From Verrucomicrobiaceae bacterium (GTDB taxonomy: Bacteria > Verrucomicrobiota > Verrucomicrobiia > Verrucomicrobiales > Verrucomicrobiaceae), in NCBI GenBank assembly GCA_947440575.1, contig CANETF010000028.1:1-33079 (forward strand): a stretch of DNA of 33,079 nt. Direction: 5' to 3'. Positions 25,604 through 33,013 of this stretch are shown in pieces. Made by a program: the position numbers and the translations under genes. The notes beneath the pieces are model-generated. The model was not told where the DNA came from. It saw nothing but the letters and a program-made list of their open reading frames with translations, and made no database searches. How positions within the stretch are numbered: position 1 is the stretch's first letter; each line of letters opens with the position of its first letter.

Positions 25604-26676
25604 AGAGAGAGGACACAACTCCGTTGCGCGCAGCCATTGTGGGTTGCGGGCGAATTGGTGCGAACACGGCTGAGCGGCTGAGGGTGACTTTGCCGCCCGT
25701 GTGGTTTCCGTACTCTCATTTGGATGCGTTACGAGAGGTGACCGGGGTGGAATTGGTGGCTGTTTGCGATCAAAACGAGGCGGCCGGACGGATGGCGGCG
25801 GACACTTATGGAGCATCGAGGTGCTATGTGGATGGTCTGAGGATGATTGATGAGGTTCGGCCAGATATCCTACTGATTGCGACTCGCACGGAAGGTCGTG
25901 CGCGGTTGATTGAACATGCGGCAGAGAAAGGGGTGGGAGGCGTGCACTTTGAGAAACCTCTGGCGCATTCAGTGATGGAGTGTCGGCATGCGTTAGCAGC
26001 GGCTGAGGCCGCCGGGGTGCAGCTGAGTTACGGGGCGGTGAGGCGGTGCATGGACGTGCCGCGACGGGTGAAGGAAGGAATCGATGCGGAGGAGTTGGGT
26101 TCGCTCCGGCAGATAGTGATTGAGTGCGGACGAGTTGAATTGCTTTGGTCGCATCCGCATCACTTTGACCTGATCACCTTCTTTGCGGGTTTGCGCGAAG
26201 TGGAAGCGGTCCAGTCGCGAATGAGTTATGAGATGGCGGCATTCTCGGGGAAGGTATTGGATGCTGATCCGGTGGTAGAAGGGCTTGCGATTCAGTTTGG
26301 CGGGGGAGTGTCTGCGACGATTTTGGCGACGGGGGCAGGGGTTGTGCGTGTGATCTGCGAAATGGGGGAGTATGTCATTGGCGGGAATACGTCCTGGCTA
26401 GTTATTCATGAACGCGGGTTGGGGATGGAGTGGAGGCAGCCAACGCCGGTTTCGGTTCCATTCACCATGAGCGGAAGGCAGCGTGCCTTGATGGAACTGG
26501 CCGCTGCGGTTCGGGGTGAGGCAGCGACCTGCTACACGGCTGCGGATATCTTGCGATCAAACCAATTGGGCCTTGCGAGTGCATGGTCGGCTGTGAATGA
26601 GGGGCGAGTCGTGGGAATAGCAGAGGTGCCTGATGATTTTGTGGTTACGGGACGGAAAGGAGATCTGTTTGCGTGA
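25600..26676 (+). CDS. Gfo/Idh/MocA-family oxidoreductase
   Basis: The 358-residue protein has an N-terminal Rossmann domain (AAIVGCGRIGANTAERL), the family EKP motif in VHFEKPLAHS and a C-terminal alpha/beta domain. A distinctive ELLWSHPHHFDLITFF segment with paired His residues fits the active-site helix of the family. The ATG at 25600 overlaps the MDR stop, and a longer GTG start at 25582 is possible. Its stop overlaps the GTG of pseG. As it is sandwiched inside a Pse operon, I infer an NAD(P)-dependent redox or epimerisation step on a sugar intermediate. Confidence 0.78.
   Translation: MKREDTTPLRAAIVGCGRIGANTAERLRVTLPPVWFPYSHLDALREVTGVELVAVCDQNEAAGRMAADTYGASRCYVDGLRMIDEVRPDILLIATRTEGRARLIEHAAEKGVGGVHFEKPLAHSVMECRHALAAAEAAGVQLSYGAVRRCMDVPRRVKEGIDAEELGSLRQIVIECGRVELLWSHPHHFDLITFFAGLREVEAVQSRMSYEMAAFSGKVLDADPVVEGLAIQFGGGVSATILATGAGVVRVICEMGEYVIGGNTSWLVIHERGLGMEWRQPTPVSVPFTMSGRQRALMELAAAVRGEAATCYTAADILRSNQLGLASAWSAVNEGRVVGIAEVPDDFVVTGRKGDLFA
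26657..26662 (+). promoter_or_regulatory. Shine-Dalgarno AAGGAG supporting the GTG start of pseG
   Basis: AAGGAG ends 10 nt before the GTG at 26673, inside the end of the upstream Gfo/Idh gene. It supports the overlapping GTG start, which also gives the expected PseG N-terminus. Confidence 0.6.
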
Positions 26677-27731
26677 AGCGGTCGATTTTTTTCCGGGCTG
26701 ATGCTGCACCGGAGTTAGGTTTGGGGCATGTGCGGCGATGTGCGGTCTTGGCGCAGGCTTGTCGTGAGTTGGGGGCTGAGGTTCATTTGATTGTGCGGTG
26801 GCGAAATGTGGCGATCGAGTCCGCTGGGGATTGGGCGGGGGCGAAGATTCATGAGATGCCTTGGGAGTTAACGCCGGACGAGGATGCGGAGTGGGTGGTG
26901 AACGTGTGTCGGGAGTTTGGCATTGGGAAAGGCGTGCTTGACCACTATCGGCTGCCGGGAGCCTATCAGGAGAGGCTGGGAGAGAGTGGACTGGAGTGGA
27001 TGCAATTTGGGAACACTGGGCACGCACATCCTTTGTTGGGACGATGGGTACATGATGCGAGTCCCGGGGCTGAGATGACGGGTTATGTGGGTCGCGCGAA
27101 AGGAGCGGAGACAGAGTTTTTGCTTGGGCCAAAGTATGCGTTAGTGAGTGAGGGTTTTCGGAGTGTTCGAGCGTTGTTGCCTGGGCCGAAAGAGGAGGCT
27201 GTCGAATCGATCTTGATCACGTTTGGGGGTGGCGATGATGGCGGGGCAACGAAGCGGGTGCTGAGTTGGCTGGATCGGCTGGGATTTGGCGGTCGCAGAC
27301 TGGTATTGACCGGGCCGACCAATGGAAGTTTGGGAGCCCTTTGCGCGGCGGCGGAAGGGTTGGGAAATTTGGAGGTACAGGTAGGGAATTGGGAGCCAGC
27401 TGAGGCGATGGGCAGGTGCCAACTGGCGGTTTGTGCAGGAGGAACCTCTTTGCATGAGCTAGCGTGTTTGGGGCTTCCGGTAGTCATCCTGACGATTGCT
27501 GACAATCAAGTGGCCCCGGCCAAGGCTTGGCGGCGGGCGGGTCTTGGGGAGCATCTGGGAGCTCTGATTGACGTGGTGGACTCAGCAGCCTGCGAGGTTT
27601 TGGGGTCTGTTTTGACAAGCTCCGAGAGGCGATTGCGGATGGCTGAGAAAGCTTGGAGCGGTCAAGACGGTCTGGGGGCGCAACGGGTGTCTCGGAGGGT
27701 ACTTGCCTTGGTGGGGGCTGACGCTGATTGA
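26673..27731 (+). CDS. pseG: UDP-sugar hydrolase PseG-like (nucleotide-removing)
   Basis: PseG is a GT-B-fold hydrolase that releases UDP to give the free diamino-dideoxy sugar before condensation with PEP. The 352-residue product starts at GTG 26673 (overlapping the previous TGA). It has the N-terminal FRADAAPELGLGHVRRC motif with the catalytic-type His in GHxxR, ITFGGGDDGG in the linker and the UDP-binding CAGGTSLHELACLGLP block. It is coupled to the Gfo/Idh gene and followed by pseF. The free-sugar product would normally be the substrate of PseI, which is not in the window. Confidence 0.85.
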   Translation: MKRSIFFRADAAPELGLGHVRRCAVLAQACRELGAEVHLIVRWRNVAIESAGDWAGAKIHEMPWELTPDEDAEWVVNVCREFGIGKGVLDHYRLPGAYQERLGESGLEWMQFGNTGHAHPLLGRWVHDASPGAEMTGYVGRAKGAETEFLLGPKYALVSEGFRSVRALLPGPKEEAVESILITFGGGDDGGATKRVLSWLDRLGFGGRRLVLTGPTNGSLGALCAAAEGLGNLEVQVGNWEPAEAMGRCQLAVCAGGTSLHELACLGLPVVILTIADNQVAPAKAWRRAGLGEHLGALIDVVDSAACEVLGSVLTSSERRLRMAEKAWSGQDGLGAQRVSRRVLALVGADAD

Positions 27732-27770
27732 CATGAGGAGATCTTTCCGGCATTCGTGTTTTTTGTGTCT

Positions 27771-28460
27771 ATGTCTGCCATTGCCCTGATACCCGCCCGA
27801 GGGGGGAGCCGAAGAATTCCCCGGAAGTGTGTCCGGAGTTTTGCCGGGCTGCCGATGATTGCGCACCCGATCAAGATTGCGCAGGCGAGCGGGTTGTTTG
27901 ATCGGATCATTGTGTCGACGGATGATGCAGAGATTGCTGAGGTCGCCGAATCGTTTGGAGCGGAAGTGCCATTTGTAAGGCCGGCGGGGTTGGCGGATGA
28001 TCACACGCCGATTATTGAGGTGGTGCGGCATACGATTCGGGAGTTGCAGGCCCAGGGGGATGAGTTTGAGTTTTTGTGCCGGATTTTTGCGACTGCAGCG
28101 CTGCTTTTGCCGGAGGATTTGAAAGCGGGCTTCGAGCGTATGCAGTTGGGAGCCCCGTTTGCGATGGGGATTAAGGCGTTCCCTCACCCGGTTGAGAGGC
28201 GCTTGGCTTTAAGCCATGGGGGCCAAGTTGCGATGGTGAACCCGGAGCACTTTGCCGTTCGGACTCAAGACCTGAGCGCGACGTACTATGATCCTGGACA
28301 GTTCTGCTGGGGGACGTCCGAGAGTTTCTTGAGTGATTTGGCACCCCTGCTGACGCCCGGGACGCAAGGGGTGGTGCTGCCAAACTATCGTGGACTGGAC
28401 ATTGATGATGAAGATGACTGGCGACTGGCTGAGGCGGTTTTCATGCATTGCATGCGTTAA
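27771..28460 (+). CDS. pseF: CMP-nonulosonate cytidylyltransferase, PseF-like
   Basis: The 229-residue nucleotidyltransferase starts MSAIALIPARGGSRRIP. The ATG at 27771 gives the family beginning; an in-frame GTG at 27756 would add five residues. It activates nonulosonic acids with CTP. Landmarks are IVSTDDAEIAEVAESFGAEVPFVRP, the RIFATAALL segment and the C-terminal GLDIDDEDDWRLAE metal site. The usual Asn in the RIPRKN motif is Cys here (RIPRKC), an unusual change close to the nucleotide-binding loop. It implies that the pathway ends in a CMP-activated sugar acid. No Shine-Dalgarno lies at a normal distance; an AGGAG sits 30 nt upstream. Confidence 0.83.
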   Translation: MSAIALIPARGGSRRIPRKCVRSFAGLPMIAHPIKIAQASGLFDRIIVSTDDAEIAEVAESFGAEVPFVRPAGLADDHTPIIEVVRHTIRELQAQGDEFEFLCRIFATAALLLPEDLKAGFERMQLGAPFAMGIKAFPHPVERRLALSHGGQVAMVNPEHFAVRTQDLSATYYDPGQFCWGTSESFLSDLAPLLTPGTQGVVLPNYRGLDIDDEDDWRLAEAVFMHCMR

Positions 28461-28496
28461 TGGGAGGAATTGACAATCGACAAGACTATTTGATTC

Positions 28497-29399
28497 ATGA
28501 CATTAGATGCTGAAGACAAGACCAAAGTGCGACTGACGGAATACGGGTACTACGAGTTGGCTGAGAAGCCAACGCCGGAGCGGCTCAGTGAGTATTATGC
28601 GGCGAAGTATTACCAGCAGTCAGTTCGTACCCATCAGCACGAGTATGGGGCTGATGAGTTGCTGTTTCGGAGGAATAAGCTGGAGCAAAAGAGGCTTAAA
28701 GTGGAGAGCCTGCTTGATCCGGGTGAAGGGCAGCGGCGGTTCTTGGACATTGGGGCGGGTGAAGGGTTTGCCATGGGGCATTTTGCCGGGGCCGGCTGGG
28801 ATGTGACGGGGATGGATTACAGTTCATTTGGCTGTGGCATGCACCATCCGGACTTGTGTGACAGGTTGCTGGTGGGTGATCTGAACGATCTGATGAACCA
28901 GCTGAGGACGGATTCGAAGAAGTATCAGCTCATCCTGATGGACAACGTTTTGGAGCATGTCTTGGAGCCATTGGATGTCTTGAAGACAGTGCGAGAATTG
29001 CTGGCACCTGGAGGGGTTCTCATTGTGGAAGTGCCCAACGATTTTTCGGTTTTGCAAATGCGTCTTTTGGAGTCGGGTCGAATACCAGCCCCGTTTTGGG
29101 TGGTTTCGCCGGATCACGTTTCTTACTTCAATCACCAGGGGCTGAGGGCTCTGGCTAAGGATGCGGGCCTTGAGCAGTGTGCCCTGATGAGTGATTTCCC
29201 AATTGGTTTTGCGCTTTGTAATGAGCACACGAACTATGTTGTGGACAAGTCTAAAGGGAAGTCTTGTCATGGGGTGCGGGTTGAGTTGGATAACTTGATT
29301 CACGAAATTTCTCCGGAGGGGGCGAATCGGTTGTATGAAGCGCTGGGGAGTCTGGGGCTGGGTCGGCAAATCGTTTCGTATTTCCGACATCTGGTCTGA
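28497..29399 (+). CDS. Class I SAM-dependent methyltransferase
   Basis: The 300-residue product has a ~70-residue N-terminal region (YYELAEKPTPERLSEYYAAKYY, of the kind seen before such methyltransferase domains in sugar clusters). The SAM-binding fold follows: motif I LDIGAGEGFAMGHF, VTGMDYS, then LILMDNVLEHVLEP (the LEH-type motif) and VLIVEVPNDFS. The C-terminal part may contribute the acceptor site (ISPEGANRLYEALGSLGLG). It lies 36 nt downstream of pseF in the same orientation, so methylation of the sugar acid or its side chain is a natural inference. Its start is bounded by an in-frame TGA just upstream. Confidence 0.8.
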   Translation: MTLDAEDKTKVRLTEYGYYELAEKPTPERLSEYYAAKYYQQSVRTHQHEYGADELLFRRNKLEQKRLKVESLLDPGEGQRRFLDIGAGEGFAMGHFAGAGWDVTGMDYSSFGCGMHHPDLCDRLLVGDLNDLMNQLRTDSKKYQLILMDNVLEHVLEPLDVLKTVRELLAPGGVLIVEVPNDFSVLQMRLLESGRIPAPFWVVSPDHVSYFNHQGLRALAKDAGLEQCALMSDFPIGFALCNEHTNYVVDKSKGKSCHGVRVELDNLIHEISPEGANRLYEALGSLGLGRQIVSYFRHLV

Positions 29400-29537
29400 A
29401 GCCCAAGGGGGAGACTTTTTGGGTCGATTTCCGGGATTTGGTGCGGTTGAACGTTGAAAATGAGTCATTCTTCTCTTTGCATGTGACTTCCAGCGGTAAG
29501 GCAGTCAAGCTGGTCACCTGAATCCACTTTTCCTCTT

Positions 29538-31004
29538 ATGAATCCCTTTGTGAGTTGTCTTGGCCTTGTGCCACGGTCGGTCAAGCCCCGTCAGTCCGGG
29601 TTAACGATGGTTTTGGATAAATTCATGGGGTCCAATGGGACTGCGGATTTGATCGAGACGGCGGGGGAGTATGTGGACGTGGTGAAACTGGGGTGGGGGT
29701 CTAGTGTGCTATATCCCGAGGCGGCACTGGTGAAAAAGGTGGGGATGTTGCGGGACGCTGGGGTTCACGTATGTCCAGGGGGCACCTTTTTGGAGACGGC
29801 GTTTGAGCATGGAAAGGTGGAGGTGATATTGGATCTGGCGAAGGAGATTGGCTTTGATGCGATTGAGATTTCCAATGGCATTCACCCTGACATGACGCGT
29901 GACGACAAGTTGCGGATGATTCGATTGGCGACGGAGCGCGGCTTTCACACGATGTCGGAGGTGGGCAAAAAACTGCCTCAAGAGGACGGGGCGATGACGT
30001 ATCAACAGCGGATTCAAGAGGTTAGGGAGGACCTGGCTGCCGGCGCACGAAAGGTGATCATGGAAGCGCGCGAGACGGGCACCGTGGGGATTTTCAAGGC
30101 GGATGGGAAGATCAATTCGGAACTGGCTTACGAGCTGTTCAAGCATGTCGATCCGGATTCGATCTTGTGGGAGGCGCCGCAGAAGGAGCAGCAGGTCTGG
30201 CTGCTGCGGCAACTTGGACCTGAGGTGAACATTGGGAACGTGCCGCCTTCGGATGTATTGAGTTTGGAGTCGATGAGACATGGTCTGCGGGCGGATACTT
30301 TTCGAGATCACTGCAAGAACAGTTCGTGTGTTTTTCTGGAGCTTGGGGTGGGTGGGGCGCTGCGGGCGCAAAGGCGTGGTGATGTGGTGGTGGTGGTGGA
30401 CGCTTTGCGGGCGAGTGCGACGATCGTCGAGTGCCTTGACAAAGGAGCCAGGGAGTTGATTCCCGTGGTGAGCGCGCAGGATCTTCAGGGGGAGGTGACG
30501 ATTGGAGAGCGTGGGGGGGCCAAGCTGCCGAACGCGGATCTGGGTAACAGTCCGAGGGAGATTACCCGTGAGGTGGTGGGAGGGAAGTCTGTGGTGATCA
30601 CATCGACAAATGGAACGGAATGCATTCGCACTGCCAAGGGGCCTAACAGTGTGGTGCTGATTGGGACGGTAACGAACTGCAAAGCGGTTGCTCAAGCTGC
30701 GGTCCGGATTGCGAAGGAGACGGGGCGGAACATCTCGCTTGTAGCGGCGGGGAGAAACAACCTGCCTGCGATTGAGGATCGGGCGGGAGTGACGGAGATC
30801 ATGAAGTGCATTGGCAATGCGACACCCCGAGGAACGTTGGAGCCGTGCTTCAGCGACAATTTGGAGCGTGACTTTCTTTCGAGTGACAGTGGAGTGAACC
30901 TGATCTCGTTGGGTTATATCGATGATGTGATCTATTGTTCGCGGCTGGACATCAGCACGAGTGTTCCGATTTTCGATGGCGAACGAATTGTGGCCTTTGT
31001 TTGA
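29538..31004 (+). CDS. Phosphosulfolactate synthase-2-phosphosulfolactate phosphatase fusion (ComA-ComB)
   Basis: The 488-residue single chain joins two enzymes of sulfolactate synthesis. Residues ~1-262 are a ComA-type TIM barrel: GLTMVLDKFMG, YVDVVKLGWGSS (46-56), CPGGTFLETAFEHG, IEISNGIHPD, IMEARETGTVGIF, SILWEAPQKEQQ and GNVPPSDVLSLESMRHGLRADT. ComA adds sulfite to PEP to give 2-phospho-3-sulfolactate. Residues ~266-488 are ComB: VVVVDALRASATIV (284-297), LGNSPREI, ITSTNGTECI, VTNCKAVA and the acidic end of the barrel. ComB is a Mg-dependent acid phosphatase that releases 3-sulfolactate. These are usually separate proteins (coenzyme M synthesis, Bacillus spore sulfolactate). The frame is continuous with no internal stop, so the fusion is real in this sequence. 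It follows the methyltransferase by 138 nt. Confidence 0.88.
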   Translation: MNPFVSCLGLVPRSVKPRQSGLTMVLDKFMGSNGTADLIETAGEYVDVVKLGWGSSVLYPEAALVKKVGMLRDAGVHVCPGGTFLETAFEHGKVEVILDLAKEIGFDAIEISNGIHPDMTRDDKLRMIRLATERGFHTMSEVGKKLPQEDGAMTYQQRIQEVREDLAAGARKVIMEARETGTVGIFKADGKINSELAYELFKHVDPDSILWEAPQKEQQVWLLRQLGPEVNIGNVPPSDVLSLESMRHGLRADTFRDHCKNSSCVFLELGVGGALRAQRRGDVVVVVDALRASATIVECLDKGARELIPVVSAQDLQGEVTIGERGGAKLPNADLGNSPREITREVVGGKSVVITSTNGTECIRTAKGPNSVVLIGTVTNCKAVAQAAVRIAKETGRNISLVAAGRNNLPAIEDRAGVTEIMKCIGNATPRGTLEPCFSDNLERDFLSSDSGVNLISLGYIDDVIYCSRLDISTSVPIFDGERIVAFV

Positions 31005-31014
31005 GATTGAGGTG

Positions 31015-32232
31015 ATGAGCAAAACATTAATGATCATAGGGGCTGGGCACGAACAGGTGCCGGCAATCAAGATGGCGGTGGAGATGGGTTATCGGGTTCT
31101 GACCACGGATCGAAATCCCGAAGCGCCAGGTGTAGTTCATGCGCATTGCTTTGAGTTGGTCAGCACGGGTGACAAAGAGGGGAATTTGGAGGCCGCGAGG
31201 AAGCATGGGATTGCTGGGGTGATGACGTTGGGGTCAGAGACGGCGGTGCCGGTTGTGGCGCATATCGCCCAGGTGTTGGGATTGCCAGGGTTTTCTGAGG
31301 AGACGGCCTACAAGGCGACGAACAAGAACGCGATGAGGGCTGCGTTTGAGGCGTTTGGGGTGCCTGCGCCGGTGAGTCGGCCGGCATTAACTCTGGAGGA
31401 GGTGGAAGCGTTTGCTGAGGCGCATGGTTTTCCGCTGGTGTTGAAGCCGAGTGACTGTTCGGGTCAACGCGGAACGACGCGAGTTGATGCGGGTGAGGGA
31501 TTGGAGGCGGCTTTGGAAAGTGCGTTGCGATTCTCAACGGATGGACGGGCGATCGTGGAGACGTTTTGCGAGGGTATCGAGATCAATGTGACGGCTGCGG
31601 TGGTGGCTGGAGAGGTGCATTTTTTGTCCCTGTCTGACCGTATCACTGCGGAACCGCCTCATTTTGGGATCGCGATCGAGCACATCTCCCCGCCGCAGGT
31701 GGATGAAGAGATGGCGGAGGCGATTCGGGAGGCATCCCGGCTGGCGATTAAGGCTATCGGATTGACGGATGGCATTGCGTATCCGCAGGTGATAGCGAGT
31801 CCGAAGGGGCCGCGTGTGATTGAGATTGCGGTGCGAATCCCGGGTGGTCACATGAGGGAGGTGGCCTGGTATCGGAGTGGGGTGGACATGATCGAGATTG
31901 CGATTCGGCAAGCGATGGGAGATGAGGACCCGTGGGGCAGTTGTCGGAGGATTCCGGCAGCAGCGGCTTTGTCAGTCAAATTCATCACGGAATTGGATTG
32001 TCCGGATCATGGGGGACGGAGGGTGGTTTCGATTGACGGACTGGAAGGAGCGAGAGCCTTGCCCGGGGTGCATTTGGTGAGGCTTTATTTGAAGGAAGGG
32101 GATGTGATTCCCCGGCTGGATAGTTCGGCGGCCAGATTTGGGGCGGTCATTGCCACGGGGGCGGATCGCGAAGCAGCCTGTAGGTTAGCGATGGAGGCGG
32201 TGGGGAAGATTCATTATCCGTTGGCCGGGTAG
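31015..32232 (+). CDS. ATP-grasp carboxylate-amine ligase
   Basis: The 405-residue protein has a preATP-grasp Rossmann-like N-domain (MIIGAGHEQVPAIKMAVEMGY) and a central ATP-grasp (LVLKPSDCSGQRGTTRV, then IVETFCEGIEINVTAAVV). Metal-binding acidic residues occur in IEIAVRIPGGHM, where the usual N of the E-x-N-x-R motif is not conserved as such. A C-terminal ~80-residue domain ends in IHYPLAG. It resembles PurK/PurT and L-amino-acid-ligase-type enzymes, which activate a carboxylate as acyl phosphate and transfer it to an amine. The start at 31015 lies 10 nt after the ComA-ComB stop, and a GTG at 31012 is possible. An earlier in-frame ATG at 30961 is inside the previous gene. The substrate is unknown; 3-sulfolactate or the diamino sugar are candidates by neighbourhood. 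Confidence 0.78.
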   Translation: MSKTLMIIGAGHEQVPAIKMAVEMGYRVLTTDRNPEAPGVVHAHCFELVSTGDKEGNLEAARKHGIAGVMTLGSETAVPVVAHIAQVLGLPGFSEETAYKATNKNAMRAAFEAFGVPAPVSRPALTLEEVEAFAEAHGFPLVLKPSDCSGQRGTTRVDAGEGLEAALESALRFSTDGRAIVETFCEGIEINVTAAVVAGEVHFLSLSDRITAEPPHFGIAIEHISPPQVDEEMAEAIREASRLAIKAIGLTDGIAYPQVIASPKGPRVIEIAVRIPGGHMREVAWYRSGVDMIEIAIRQAMGDEDPWGSCRRIPAAAALSVKFITELDCPDHGGRRVVSIDGLEGARALPGVHLVRLYLKEGDVIPRLDSSAARFGAVIATGADREAACRLAMEAVGKIHYPLAG

Positions 32233-32300
32233 GCGTGGTATGGGCGATGGCATGCAGGTATATCCAAGTTGTTTTGATCGCAACCGAGTGCTGTTAGGGC

Positions 32301-32864
32301 TCAGAAAAGGCGTCTAAGGATCGCCTCATTGATGATGTTCTGGGTGCATTCGCCAATCGACTGAGTTGATGAGTTGACTGTGAATTCGCCGGGTGGGACG
32401 GGATCAAATCCACCGTCGACGCCGGTCATGCCCTTGATCAATCCGGCAGCGGCTTTGGCATACATTCCTTTAACGTCGCGCCGTTTGCATTCCTCAATCG
32501 GACAGGTCACTGCGACGAGGAGCAAACGGTGGGGGGGGATGATCTTGCGGGCCAGTTCGCGCAAGGCGACGGTCGGGGTGATCAGTGAAACAATGGCAGC
32601 AAAACCGGACTCCATGGCCAATTTAGCCAGATGCGACGCGCGGCGGACATTCTCTGTCCGGTCCTTGTCTGAGAATCCCAAATCAGCAGAGACGCCAGAG
32701 CGCAAGACGTCGCCGTCGAGTCCCAATGCGGGATATCCCGCATGTTGGACCGACTGGATCAATGATTTGGCGAGGGTGGACTTTCCCGAACATGGAAGGC
32801 CATAGAGCCAAATGACAAAACCGTGATTCGCTTCCATTTCTAAAGGTGCTTCTATGAGGGGCAT
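32301..32864 (-). CDS. cysC: Adenylylsulfate (APS) kinase
   Basis: CysC phosphorylates APS to PAPS, the donor for sulfotransferases and PAPS reductase. The 187-residue product has P-loop GLPCSGKST (residues 22-30; the usual GLSGSGKST has Gly-Ser where this has Pro-Cys). LDGDVLRSGVSADLGFSDKDRTENVRR and CPIEECKRRDVKGMYAKAAAGLIKGMTGVDGGFDPV follow, all diagnostic of APS kinase. The ATG at 32864 is chosen; an in-frame TTG extends to 32891 and another ATG lies at 32837. It converges with the ATP-grasp gene (68-nt gap). No CysD/CysN or PAPS reductase is visible here. Confidence 0.88.
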   Translation of the reverse strand: MPLIEAPLEMEANHGFVIWLYGLPCSGKSTLAKSLIQSVQHAGYPALGLDGDVLRSGVSADLGFSDKDRTENVRRASHLAKLAMESGFAAIVSLITPTVALRELARKIIPPHRLLLVAVTCPIEECKRRDVKGMYAKAAAGLIKGMTGVDGGFDPVPPGEFTVNSSTQSIGECTQNIINEAILRRLF

Positions 32865-32991
32865 CCTTGGCTGCAATGCTTTCCAGTTCAATCCGGGAAA
32901 TCAAGAATTCGCCAGATTGATCCGGCGAGGTTAGACCCAATGCCGCTAAGCAAAAGGGGCAAGCAGTGGAAAAGAGTGCTGTACAAATGAA

Positions 32992-33010
32992 CTTCTAGGT
33001 CAACTAGAAG
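32992..33010. promoter_or_regulatory. Perfect inverted repeat (operator-like) before the right-edge gene
   Basis: CTTCTAG (32992-32998) and CTAGAAG (33004-33010) are perfect 7-bp arms around a 5-nt centre (GTCAA). The right arm overlaps the purine-rich ribosome-binding region (AGAAGAAG) and ends 3 nt before the ATG at 33014. A protein bound here could block transcription or translation of the downstream gene and may also affect the divergent cysC. Binding is inferred from symmetry only. Confidence 0.5.
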
Positions 33011-33013
33011 AAG

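Noticed and set aside
28470..28475. Perfect TTGACA upstream of the methyltransferase gene
   Set aside because: No acceptable -10 hexamer lies 16-18 nt downstream before the ATG, and the gene is close behind pseF, so an internal promoter is not supported.
29709..31070. 453-codon open frame antisense to the ComA-ComB gene
   Set aside because: Its composition (His/Arg/Pro-rich, no hydrophobic core) is a shadow of the sense frame, which has recognisable motifs throughout.
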